Positions 8,061 to 15,771 of a stretch of DNA of 64,000 nucleotides are shown here, one piece after another. Position numbers and translations under genes: made by a program. The stretch's first letter is position 1. The number at the start of each line of letters is the position of its first letter. The notes under the pieces were generated by a model. That model worked only from the letters and a program-made list of their open reading frames with translations. It ran no database searches and had not been told where the DNA came from. The stretch is from Bacteroidales bacterium (lineage in GTDB: Bacteria; Bacteroidota; Bacteroidia; Bacteroidales; JAGOPY01). The stretch spans positions 62,001 through 126,000 of the forward strand of contig JAGOPY010000004.1 in the NCBI GenBank assembly GCA_017991835.1, written 5' to 3'.

Positions 8061-8764
8061 AGATCATAGATTTACATAAGGCCTACGGCAGGTTTGACGT
8101 GTTGAAAGGGGTAGACCTGGAGCTGAAGGATGGAGCCATATCCGCGGTGCTGGGCCCGAATGGATCGGGGAAGACCACGCTGATCAAGTGTTTACTGGGG
8201 ATGGTCATTGGGCAGAAGGGGGAAATTCTATATCATGGTGAACCTGTTGGCCAAAGCTGGGCTTATCGCTCGGAAATAGGATATCTGCCGCAGATTGCCC
8301 GTTTTCCGGAGAACCTTAAGGTAAAGGAACTCGTGGCTATGATACGCGATATCCGAAACCAGCCTGCCGAAACCGATGCCCTGGTGACCCTTTTCGGCCT
8401 GGAAGCCTTCATGAAAAAGCCTTTGCGGCAATTGTCGGGCGGCACGCGGCAGAAGGTCAATATCCTCATCGCCTTCATGTTCGATTCTCCCGTTTACATC
8501 CTTGACGAGCCTACGGTTGGCCTGGATCCCCTGGCGCTGATCCGTTTCAAGGAGTTGTTGATGGCGGAGAAGAGGAAAGGCAAAGCGATCCTGATGACCA
8601 CGCATATCGTGCACCTGGTGGAGGAGCTGGCCGACGAGGTAGTGTTCCTGCTCGAAGGGAAGGTCTATTTCGAAGGCGATGTGAAGGCTCTTAAAGAATT
8701 GAACGGATCGGAGAGCCTGGAAGAGGCCATCGCAAAAATACTGGAACTGGAACAGCATGTTTAA
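8057..8764 (+). CDS. nosF: NosF, ABC transporter ATPase for N2O reductase maturation
   Basis: A 235-aa ABC ATPase: Walker A GPNGSGKTT near residue 33, signature LSGGTRQK, Walker B VYILDEPTVGLDP and the switch His in TTHIVHL. It powers the NosY permease that works with NosD. The start is a TTG (8057) overlapping the nosD TGA by 3 nt, an arrangement that implies translational coupling. Confidence 0.94.
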   Translation: MKIIDLHKAYGRFDVLKGVDLELKDGAISAVLGPNGSGKTTLIKCLLGMVIGQKGEILYHGEPVGQSWAYRSEIGYLPQIARFPENLKVKELVAMIRDIRNQPAETDALVTLFGLEAFMKKPLRQLSGGTRQKVNILIAFMFDSPVYILDEPTVGLDPLALIRFKELLMAEKRKGKAILMTTHIVHLVEELADEVVFLLEGKVYFEGDVKALKELNGSESLEEAIAKILELEQHV

Positions 8765-9539
8765 GGTATTCAAATACAGCTTTTTCGACCTGGTACGGAG
8801 CCGCTGGATTTACGCATATTTGCTATTTTTCCTGCTGGTGACCACCGGGCTGGTCTGGTCGGGAAGCGATCTTTCCAGGGCCATGATCAGCCTGATGAAC
8901 ATCCTGCTGATCCTTTGCCCGTTGATAGGAACATTATTCGGAGCCTTATATTACTACAATTCAAGAGAGTTCATCGACCTGCTGCTGGCTTTGCCGCTGC
9001 CGCGACGTGCCATATTCCTGGGCAAATACCTGGGGCTGGCCGTTTCGCTTTCAGCCAGCTTTGTGCTGGGGACCGGCCTGCCCATGATCCTTTTCGGCGT
9101 GTTTTCATCCGGGCTGTTGACGAATTTCCTGACCCTCCTGGCAGCGGGAATTTTCCTCACGTTTATTTTTACCGCCATCGCCTTCGTGGTGGCGCTGAAG
9201 TCGGAAAATCCAATCCGCGGCTTCGGCATGGCGATTTTTATCTGGCTGTTCCTCTCGGTCATCTACGATGGCATCCTGCTGGTTGTCCTGATGTATTTCG
9301 AGAGCTACCCGCTCGACCGGTTTGCATTGATCGCCTCCCTGTTCAATCCCGTTGACCTGTCGCGCATCCTGATCATGCTGCAGCTCGATATTTCGGCATT
9401 GATGGGATACACCGGCGCCGTTTTCCGTAAATTCCTCGGAACGACAACTGGAATAGCAATAGCTTACAGCGCATTGATTGTCTGGGTATTGGTCCCCGTT
9501 TCCCTTTTCCTGCGACTCGCAAAAACCAAAGATTTCTGA
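8757..9539 (+). CDS. nosY: NosY, ABC-2 permease for N2O reductase maturation
   Basis: A 260-aa integral membrane protein with about six transmembrane segments and the ABC-2 layout, partner of NosF. The ATG overlaps the end of nosF by 8 nt, so the two are translationally coupled. It is the last gene of the nos cluster; the following 150 nt hold only repeats and a new promoter. Confidence 0.93.
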   Translation: MFKVFKYSFFDLVRSRWIYAYLLFFLLVTTGLVWSGSDLSRAMISLMNILLILCPLIGTLFGALYYYNSREFIDLLLALPLPRRAIFLGKYLGLAVSLSASFVLGTGLPMILFGVFSSGLLTNFLTLLAAGIFLTFIFTAIAFVVALKSENPIRGFGMAIFIWLFLSVIYDGILLVVLMYFESYPLDRFALIASLFNPVDLSRILIMLQLDISALMGYTGAVFRKFLGTTTGIAIAYSALIVWVLVPVSLFLRLAKTKDF

Positions 9540-9557
9540 TAAATCTTACGTGATTAG

Positions 9558-9662
9558 CATACGGCGTCGCTTACGTGACTGCCATGCTGGCGTCGCTTAC
9601 GCGACTTTCCGAACCCGAAACCCGGAACTTTGGAACACTGGAACCCTGGAACACTGGAACAA
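9558..9662. repeat. Intergenic repeats after nosY
   Basis: Two copies of GGCGTCGCTTACGYGACT (about 9563 and 9590) are followed by an array of GGAACTTT/GGAACACT/GGAACCCT octads (9622-9660), the GTTCCAGT family that also brackets the four-helix gene at 15204. Confidence 0.65.
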
Positions 9663-9669
9663 TTAATCG

Positions 9670-9677
9670 TACCTTTG
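9670..9677 (+). promoter_or_regulatory. -7 element of the zinc-ribbon protein gene
   Basis: TACCTTTG fits TAnnTTTG and lies 18 nt before the ATG at 9696. The -33 position falls in the GGAACACT repeat and shows no TTG. Confidence 0.5.
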
Positions 9678-9695
9678 CACTTTATTCCAATTGCC

Positions 9696-10103
9696 ATGAA
9701 AGCAAACGATTTTCTTTGTCCCTATTGCCGTGGCCACCTGATGGCCAATACCAAAGTGATCCTGGCTGCCCGCAAAGCGTCGGGCACCCGCGGCCTGATC
9801 CTCTTCAACCCACAGTTGGGAGAATATGATGTGATCGTCCACCATACCTTCAGGCTGGCTGAGGGAGAACATATCGATATGCTTTGCCCCCTCTGCCATG
9901 CCAACCTGACCGACCAGACGATCCATAAAAACCTGGCCCGTATCAAGATGATCGACAGCAACGGGAACGAATACGATATTTATTTTTCGGAGATCTTCGG
10001 CGAGAAATGCACTTACAAGATCAGCAGCGATAAAAAAGTCGAAACATACGGGGAAGATGCAGACGATTATCAGAATTTCTGGGGAGCCGAGCCGAGATAT
10101 TAG
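9696..10103 (+). CDS. Small protein with two CxxC pairs (zinc-ribbon-like), function unknown
   Basis: A 135-aa acidic cytoplasmic protein. Two CPxC knuckles, CPYCRGHL at the start and CPLCHANL near residue 70, could bind one zinc or iron atom, with a hydrophobic beta-rich stretch between them. I do not recognise a named family. The ATG at 9696 follows a good -7 element, and the longer upstream frame is repeat DNA. It is a single-gene unit between nosY and a convergent asparaginase gene. Confidence 0.7.
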   Translation: MKANDFLCPYCRGHLMANTKVILAARKASGTRGLILFNPQLGEYDVIVHHTFRLAEGEHIDMLCPLCHANLTDQTIHKNLARIKMIDSNGNEYDIYFSEIFGEKCTYKISSDKKVETYGEDADDYQNFWGAEPRY

Positions 10104-10235
10104 CACTGAGTATTAAGTGTTGAGTTCGGAGTGTTGAGATTGTGAGTTGGAGTTATTGAGTTATTTTGGATTTTTGATTTTGGAATTTATTTGGTCCCGA
10201 TTACTCGGGATGGTACTTGGAACCTGGAATTGTTT

Positions 10236-11186
10236 CTATCTGAAAATCGCTGTTTCCCGGTATCCATCGCCCGTCACCACCCCCCGGAACATCCCGCTGG
10301 TGTTGAATGTCATCGTGTAATTGCCGTCTTTATCCACGGCGATAACCCCTCCCGTGCCGCCGGCGGGCAGAAGCTTGTTGAAAATGACTTCGTTGGCCGC
10401 TTCATCCAGGCTGAGGCCTTTATATTCCATCAGGGCGGAGATATCATGGCCGACAGCATACCGGATAAAGTATTCGCCGTGTCCTGTCCCTGAAACGGCG
10501 CAGGTTTTATTGCTGGCGTAATTGCCCGCCCCTATGACCGGCGTGTCGCCTACCCGGCCGGTCATTTTGTTGGTCATGCCGCCGGTGGAGGTGGCAGCGG
10601 CCAGGTTGCCGGCTTTATCAAGCGCCACAGCGCCGACAGTCCCGTGTTTCTGAGCTTTCATCAGCGCATCCCATCTTTTCTGGGTGAAGAAATAGGAGGG
10701 ATCGGCCATCTCAACGCCATGCTCTTTTGCGAACTTCTCCGCGCCATCACGCACCAGCAGAACATGTTTTGATTCTTCCATGACTTTGCGCGCAGCCAGG
10801 ACCGGGTTTTTGATGGTCCTTACTCCTGCAACGGCGCCGGCGGTAAGATCCTTGCCGTTCATGACCGAAGCATCCATCTCATTCTCACCTGTTTCTGAAA
10901 ATACAGAACCTTTTCCGGCATTAAACAGCGTGGAATTTTCAAGCATGACGACAACCGCCGTTACTGCATCAAGTGAGGTTCCCCCCGCTTTGAGGATCGA
11001 TTCGCCGGTATCGAGCGCTTGCTGCAGTTTGTCGAGATATTCTTTTTCCAGCTCCGGGGCAAAGTCTTTCTTTTCCATTACACCTGCACCCCCGTGTATG
11101 ACCAGGACATAATCAGGACGATCAGCATTTTTTATCGAACATGCAACGACGAGAAAAGGAATTAAAAGGAAAATCATGTATTTCAT
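10236..11186 (-). CDS. Isoaspartyl peptidase / L-asparaginase (Ntn hydrolase), lipoprotein
   Basis: A 316-aa member of the plant-type asparaginase/isoaspartyl peptidase family, made as a proenzyme and cleaved before a nucleophilic Thr. The Thr is visible at residue 183 in HGTVGAVALDKAGNLA with the conserved TSTGGMTNK after it. The N-terminus carries a lipoprotein signal (LVVAC), so the enzyme acts in the periplasm or at the outer membrane, degrading isoaspartyl peptides or asparagine. Other motifs: LVIHGGAG, FNAGKGSV, GTGHGEYF. Confidence 0.92.
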   Translation of the reverse strand: MKYMIFLLIPFLVVACSIKNADRPDYVLVIHGGAGVMEKKDFAPELEKEYLDKLQQALDTGESILKAGGTSLDAVTAVVVMLENSTLFNAGKGSVFSETGENEMDASVMNGKDLTAGAVAGVRTIKNPVLAARKVMEESKHVLLVRDGAEKFAKEHGVEMADPSYFFTQKRWDALMKAQKHGTVGAVALDKAGNLAAATSTGGMTNKMTGRVGDTPVIGAGNYASNKTCAVSGTGHGEYFIRYAVGHDISALMEYKGLSLDEAANEVIFNKLLPAGGTGGVIAVDKDGNYTMTFNTSGMFRGVVTGDGYRETAIFR

Positions 11187-11202
11187 AGTGATCTTTTTAA
11201 TG

Positions 11203-11241
11203 GCACGCGGATGACACGGAAAATACGGATTAACACGGATG
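11203..11241. repeat. CGGATT-family dispersed repeat
   Basis: Degenerate copies of ACGGATnAACACGGATG in front of the asparaginase gene. The same family occurs at 22856-22915 and 26347-26395. Confidence 0.55.
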
Positions 11242-11296
11242 TTTTTAATTTACGGGTCACCGATTCAATTGATAAAAATACAACTTCTAACAACCT

Positions 11297-11384
11297 TATG
11301 ACACGAGCGCAGCGAGTAAATGACGTGAACGCAGTGAGCTTATGACACGAGCGCAGCGAGTAAATGACGCGACCGAAGGGAGCC
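11297..11384. repeat. Four tandem 22-nt repeats
   Basis: Four successive units of the form TnATGACrCGAnCGnAGnGAG fill most of the gap between the asparaginase start and the TSUP stop. Units 1 and 3 are nearly identical, units 2 and 4 diverged. Confidence 0.75.
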
Positions 11385-11390
11385 AACAAC

Positions 11391-12179
11391 TCACTTCCCC
11401 AGCATCACCCCGAACATCTCCTTAATATCGTAGATCCCCAGGAAATGCCCTGCCATAAAAACGGTGACTACCACGATCGACCATTTGACGAACACGATCC
11501 CTTTCTTAACGGCCATATGCGAAGCTATGAATGCACCGGCCACCGATCCGATCATCATCACCAGGCCGTAGGTCCAGTTGATGTCGCTCATCCAGAGGAA
11601 GACGAGGAAAGAGAATGGCATGTACATCAATACGATCAGCACCTTGACCGCATTGGCACGCACCAGGTCGTAGCCGGCGTTGAGCACAAGGGCGGCCAGG
11701 AGGAAATAACCGATCCCGACATGGACGAAACCGCCGTATATACCAATTACAAAGAATATCAGCCACTGCAGCGGGGTTACTTTTTTATCGACAAGGTGTT
11801 GTTTGCCGTAAATATATTTATCCGGATTATAAAACACAAAAACCAGCATGATCAGCATGATCACGGCGAAAGCCTTTTCAAAAGTGGCTTCATTGATATC
11901 CACCGCAATGTAAGCACCGAGTAAAGAGCCGATTGCGGAGGGAATCCCGAGAATCGTCCCTTTTTTTAAATCGAGGACTTTTTTCCTTTTGAAAACAGTG
12001 GCGGCCGTCAAGGTCTGAATGGTAACGGCGATCCGGTTGGTGCCGTTGGCCACCGGCGCAGGCAATCCCATCAGCATCAGCACCGACAGGGAGATCACCG
12101 ATCCGCCGCCCGCCAGCGTGTTAATGAATCCGACCGCCAGGCCGGAGAAGATCAGTACGGCAATTTCTATCCAGTTCAA
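11391..12179 (-). CDS. TSUP-family permease (TauE/SafE sulfite exporter type)
   Basis: A 262-aa membrane protein with about eight transmembrane helices in two halves and the family motif GFINTLAGGGSVISL near the N-terminus. TSUP proteins move small sulfur or carbon anions (sulfite, sulfoacetate, thiosulfate); the substrate is unknown here. The only usable start is a TTG at 12179, which is part of a TTGAACT repeat unit, with an in-frame stop directly upstream. It lies downstream of dxs on the same strand. Confidence 0.88.
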   Translation of the reverse strand: MNWIEIAVLIFSGLAVGFINTLAGGGSVISLSVLMLMGLPAPVANGTNRIAVTIQTLTAATVFKRKKVLDLKKGTILGIPSAIGSLLGAYIAVDINEATFEKAFAVIMLIMLVFVFYNPDKYIYGKQHLVDKKVTPLQWLIFFVIGIYGGFVHVGIGYFLLAALVLNAGYDLVRANAVKVLIVLMYMPFSFLVFLWMSDINWTYGLVMMIGSVAGAFIASHMAVKKGIVFVKWSIVVVTVFMAGHFLGIYDIKEMFGVMLGK

Positions 12180-12202
12180 AGTTCAAAGTTCAAAGTGCAA
12201 AG
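12173..12202 (+). repeat. AGTTCAA heptad array at the TSUP start
   Basis: Three to four tandem units of AGTTCAA. On the minus strand the first unit provides the TTG start codon of the permease. It faces an inverted array at 12250-12280, so the two can form a long hairpin in the dxs-TSUP gap. Confidence 0.8.
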
Positions 12203-12247
12203 GTATCAATTTCTGAATAGGGGTGGTAAGGGTGGTAGCTGCCCGAC

Positions 12248-14059
12248 TCACTTTGAACTTTGAACTTTGAACTTTGAACTACGAATGATTCCATTGGCAT
12301 CAAACCCACACTCCCGCTGCAATTCGCCTACCGTTCCCTGTTCGATGAACCGGTCGGGGATGCCGAGCCTGGTCACCTGCGCACTGTATTGATGATCTGC
12401 CATGAATTCCAGCACTGCACTGCCCAGTCCGCCGGTGATGGTCCCGTCTTCCACAGTGATGATCTTGTCGAAATTTCTGAACACTTCGTGTAACAGCGCT
12501 TCATCCAACGGTTTCAGGAACCTCATGTCGTAATGCGCCGCTGAAATATTCTCTTTTTCCAGCATGACTGCGGCTTTTTCTGCTTCATTGCCGATATGGC
12601 CGATAGATAGTATCACCACATCTTTTCCTTCGCGGATTCGACGGCCTTTGCCGCAGATCATCTCCCGGAATGGCTTCTGCCAGTCGACCATTACCCCCCG
12701 GCCTCTCGGATAGCGGATCACCGTCGGCCCGGCGCCCGGCAACTGGGCAGTAAACATCATGTTGCGCAACTCCTCCTCGTTCATGGGGGAGCAGATGGTC
12801 AGGCCCGGTATGGCCCGGAAATACGCAAGATCGAAGGCGCCATGGTGCGTGGCACCGTCTTCACCGACGAGCCCGCTGCGGTCGAGGCAGAATACCACCG
12901 GCAGCTTTTGCAATGCCACGTCGTGGATCACCTGGTCGTAGGCCCGCTGCATGAAGCTTGAATAAATGTTGCAGAACGGGATCATCCCCCGGGCGGCCAT
13001 GCCGGCTGCGAATGTTACGGCGTGCTGCTCGGCGATCCCCACGTCAAAGGCCCGGTCGGGCATCTCGGCCATCATCATCACCAGCGAAGAGCCGGTGGGC
13101 ATGGCTGGCGTGATCCCTACGATCTTTTCGTTCTGCCTGGCTAATTCAATGATTGTGCGGCCGAAGACGTCCTGGTACTTCGGCGGGATTCCCCCGGCCG
13201 TTTCTTTTTCTATCAGTTCCCCTGTAACCTTATTGAAATATCCGGGCGCATGATAAACGGTTTGCTCCTCTTCGGCTTTCCGGAACCCTTTGCCCTTTGT
13301 CGTCAGGGTGTGGAGCAGCTTTGGTCCCGGAATGTACCTGATCTCCCGGAGCCTGTTCACGAGCTGGATCACATCATGGCCATCAACCGGGCCGAAGTAC
13401 TGGAAGTTGAACGCTTCGAAGAAATTGCTGCGCGTATGCAGGACAGGCTGCCCATCCGCGATCCGGGCCAGGTAGTCTTTAAATGCCCCGACATTCGGAT
13501 CGATCGAAATGCCGTTATCGTTCAAAACCACCAGCAGGTTCGCTTTGAACACGCCGGCATGGTTCAGCGCTTCCATTGCCATCCCTCCGGCCAGCGCCGC
13601 ATCGCCGATCACGGAAATGTGCATCCGTTCCGGATCGCCCTGTAACGCGGAGGCAACAGCCATACCCAGCGCAGCCGATAAAGAGGTTGAGGAATGGCCC
13701 GTTCCGAAAGCATCGTATTCGCTTTCGCTCATTTTCGGGAATCCGCTGATCCCGCCAAGTGTTCGGTTTGTGCTGAAAAGATCACGCCTTCCGGTTAATA
13801 TTTTGTGGGCATAGGCCTGGTGACCCACATCCCAGATCAGCTTGTCGTACGGAGTGTCAAATACATAATGGATGGCTACCGCCAGTTCCACTGCACCTAA
13901 GCTGGAGCCGAGGTGCCCCGGATTCTGGGAGGTCTCCTCGATAAGAAATGCGCGTATTTCTTTGCAAAGCAGAGGCAACTGCTCTTCCGGAAGCTTTTTA
14001 AGATCTGCCGGAGAGTTTATGGAAGACAATATAGGACCGGGAACAGCGAGCAAGTTCAA
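12248..14059 (-). CDS. dxs: 1-deoxy-D-xylulose-5-phosphate synthase
   Basis: The thiamine-diphosphate enzyme that joins pyruvate and glyceraldehyde-3-phosphate in the first step of the MEP isoprenoid pathway. About 600 aa, near the family length of 620-640. Motifs: GHQAYAHKILTGR, the TPP-binding GDAALAGGMAMEALNHAG, and IAEQHAVTFAAGMA with the catalytic Glu. Both ends are invaded by AGTTCAA repeats: the last ten residues (SSKFKVQSSK) and the stop codon are repeat sequence, and the start region has no ATG, only TTG codons at 14059 (inside the repeat), 14053 and 14029. Confidence 0.96.
   Translation of the reverse strand: MNLLAVPGPILSSINSPADLKKLPEEQLPLLCKEIRAFLIEETSQNPGHLGSSLGAVELAVAIHYVFDTPYDKLIWDVGHQAYAHKILTGRRDLFSTNRTLGGISGFPKMSESEYDAFGTGHSSTSLSAALGMAVASALQGDPERMHISVIGDAALAGGMAMEALNHAGVFKANLLVVLNDNGISIDPNVGAFKDYLARIADGQPVLHTRSNFFEAFNFQYFGPVDGHDVIQLVNRLREIRYIPGPKLLHTLTTKGKGFRKAEEEQTVYHAPGYFNKVTGELIEKETAGGIPPKYQDVFGRTIIELARQNEKIVGITPAMPTGSSLVMMMAEMPDRAFDVGIAEQHAVTFAAGMAARGMIPFCNIYSSFMQRAYDQVIHDVALQKLPVVFCLDRSGLVGEDGATHHGAFDLAYFRAIPGLTICSPMNEEELRNMMFTAQLPGAGPTVIRYPRGRGVMVDWQKPFREMICGKGRRIREGKDVVILSIGHIGNEAEKAAVMLEKENISAAHYDMRFLKPLDEALLHEVFRNFDKIITVEDGTITGGLGSAVLEFMADHQYSAQVTRLGIPDRFIEQGTVGELQRECGFDANGIIRSSKFKVQSSK
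12250..12280 (-). repeat. AGTTCAA heptad array at the dxs stop (inverted)
   Basis: Four tandem units reading ACTTTGA on the plus strand. They encode the SSKFKVQSSK tail of Dxs and its TGA. This array is inverted relative to those at 12173 and 14053. Confidence 0.85.
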
Positions 14060-14110
14060 AGTTCAAAGTTCAAAGTTCAAAGTTCAAAGTTCAAAGTTCA
14101 AAGTTCAAAG
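14053..14110 (+). repeat. AGTTCAA heptad array at the dxs start
   Basis: Eight tandem copies of AGTTCAA, nearly perfect. The array abuts the dxs coding start and holds one of its possible TTG start codons. Confidence 0.9.
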
Positions 14111-14209
14111 GTAGTAATTTAGCTGGTAAAGGTTGTAAGGGTTACTGTCCAACTGTCCAACTGCGATCCTTCGGGCTTCGCCCTCAGGACATGCTGTCCA
14201 ACTGTCCAA

Positions 14210-14536
14210 CTAAAGTATCCCCAGTTCCAGCTTCGCCTCATCACTGAGCATCTCCATGTCCCAGGGCGGTTCGAAAGTCAGTTCAAGATCTACGTCATTT
14301 ACCCCCTTAATTGCCAGTACCTTCTGCTTTACCTCTTCCGGAAGGCTCTCTGCAACGGGGCAGTTGGGTGTGGTGAGGGTCATAACGATATGAACGAGAA
14401 AGTCGTCATCGATCCGGATCTTGTAGATCAATCCGATTTCGTATATATTCACAGGGATTTCAGGATCATAGACCTCTTTCAGAGCGGCAATGATCTTTTC
14501 TTCCAGTTCTTTTTTTTGTATATTGATATCTGCCAT
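14210..14536 (-). CDS. sufT: SufT/MIP18-family (DUF59) Fe-S assembly protein
   Basis: A 108-aa DUF59 protein: VYDPEIPVNIYEIGLIY near the start and LTTPNCPVAE with the conserved Cys. SufT-type proteins help mature Fe-S proteins. It is the last member of the suf operon, 80 nt after sufE; the dxs product, upstream of the 4Fe-4S enzymes of the MEP pathway, follows on the same strand. Confidence 0.88.
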   Translation of the reverse strand: MADINIQKKELEEKIIAALKEVYDPEIPVNIYEIGLIYKIRIDDDFLVHIVMTLTTPNCPVAESLPEEVKQKVLAIKGVNDVDLELTFEPPWDMEMLSDEAKLELGIL

Positions 14537-14616
14537 ATATTTTTCTCTTTAATTGGATCTGAATGTTCCTTTGTGGTTCATTACTTTTGATACAGCCTCA
14601 GCACGAAATACATTCA

Positions 14617-15036
14617 TTATGACTTAGTTTTAAACGCAAGTGCATAGAGTTTCATTTGCTTTATCATCGAGGTCAGCCCGTTGGAGCGGGTGGGGGAGAG
14701 GTGCTCCTTCAACCCGATCTGATCCAGAAAGCCAAGTTCAGCGCCGAGGATATCGTCCGGCGTTTGCCCGTCGAGCACCCGGATCATCAGGCTGATCAAT
14801 CCTTTGGTGATCACGGCATCGCTGTCGGCAGAGAAATATATCTTTCCGTCGCGGAATTCTGCGTGCAGCCACACCCTCGACTGGCACCCGGAGATCAGGT
14901 TGTTCTGAACCTTATACTTCTCATCGATCACCTTGAGGTCTTTCCCCAGTTCGATCAGGTAATTGTACCGGTCCATCCAGTCGTCGAAAGCGCTGAACTC
15001 GGCTACGATGTTTGCTTCGATCTCGGTTATGTTCAT
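14617..15036 (-). CDS. sufE: SufE, sulfur acceptor of the cysteine desulfurase
   Basis: A 139-aa SufE/YgdK-family protein that takes the persulfide from SufS and passes it to SufBCD. The acceptor Cys is in LISGCQSRVWL near residue 50, and the family signature DWMDRYNYLIELGK precedes it. It is separated from sufS by a four-helix-bundle gene and two repeat arrays, but stays in the operon direction. Confidence 0.94.
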   Translation of the reverse strand: MNITEIEANIVAEFSAFDDWMDRYNYLIELGKDLKVIDEKYKVQNNLISGCQSRVWLHAEFRDGKIYFSADSDAVITKGLISLMIRVLDGQTPDDILGAELGFLDQIGLKEHLSPTRSNGLTSMIKQMKLYALAFKTKS

Positions 15037-15183
15037 GTTGTTCCAGGGTTCCGGGTTCCAAAGTTCCAGTGTTCCATTGTTCCAAAGTTCCAGTGTTCCA
15101 AAGTTCCAGTGTTCCAGTGTTCCAAAGTTCCAGTGTTCCAGTGTTCCAATGTTCCAAAGTTCCAGTGTTCCAATGTTTTAAAG
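15037..15183 (+). repeat. GTTCCAGT/GTTCCAAA octad array upstream of sufE
   Basis: About 18 units of 7-8 nt (GTTCCAAA, GTTCCAGT) in tandem between sufE and the four-helix gene. An inverted array of the same family lies on the other side of that gene (15679-15762). Confidence 0.9.
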
Positions 15184-15203
15184 TCTGTTTAGTTCGGGCA
15201 AGT

Positions 15204-15593
15204 TTATTTATATTTAATACCCTTATAATCAGAACTCTGCAAGTATTTTATCAATTTATTTATTGATACGCTGATTTCTTTTGCAAAATTATATATTTCC
15301 TGAAAGCTTTCTTGGGTCATATATTGAAGTTCTAAAGCAATATAAAGTTGACAACGCAATTCTCCACACGATCCTTTGGCAATGTAAAGAAAATTGATAA
15401 ATTCTCTATTTCCATCTCTTTCAAACCCTTCTGCAATATTTGAAGCAATTGATACAGCAGACTTCCTTATCTGATTCACCAGGTAATAGTCTTTTGCAAA
15501 AGCAGGTTGAATGGTAATTTGATAAACCATTCGTGTAAGATGGATAGATTTTTTCCAGACCTCCATCTCTTCAAAACTTGTAAAAGCACCCAT
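15204..15593 (-). CDS. Four-helix-bundle protein (23S rRNA intervening-sequence protein family)
   Basis: A 129-aa helical protein of the S23/IVP family: MEVWKKSIHLTRMVYQIT, then IRKSAVSIASNIAEGF, the family hallmark, and a C-terminal helix ending in a Lys-rich tail. The role is unknown; relatives are encoded in rRNA intervening sequences or next to mobile DNA. I chose the ATG at 15593 because the upstream extension encodes only repeat-derived SSSVPVFQ residues. It interrupts the suf operon between sufS and sufE and is bracketed by inverted GTTCCAGT arrays, so it looks like a recent arrival. Confidence 0.88.
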   Translation of the reverse strand: MGAFTSFEEMEVWKKSIHLTRMVYQITIQPAFAKDYYLVNQIRKSAVSIASNIAEGFERDGNREFINFLYIAKGSCGELRCQLYIALELQYMTQESFQEIYNFAKEISVSINKLIKYLQSSDYKGIKYK

Positions 15594-15678
15594 ACTGAAA
15601 TTATTTATCCTATTAGAGTGGCTTTTTAGCAAAAAATACCCGGTTGTTGATAACTTTAATCTAAACAGTCTCACATAT

Positions 15679-15762
15679 GAACTCTGGAACTTTGGAACGC
15701 TGGAACTTTGGAACACTGGAACACTGGAACTTTGGAACAATGGAACACTGGAACTTTGGAAA
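15679..15762 (-). repeat. Inverted GTTCCAGT octad array upstream of the four-helix gene
   Basis: About ten units reading GGAACTTT or GGAACACT on the plus strand, the inverse of the array at 15037-15183. Together they bracket the four-helix-bundle gene. Confidence 0.9.
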
Positions 15763-15771
15763 CCCGCAACC

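Noticed and set aside
15037-15762. Repeat arrays resembling a CRISPR or a diversity-generating retroelement with an Avd-like protein
   Set aside because: Units are 7-8 nt with no spacers, and there is no Cas protein, reverse transcriptase or template/variable repeat pair.
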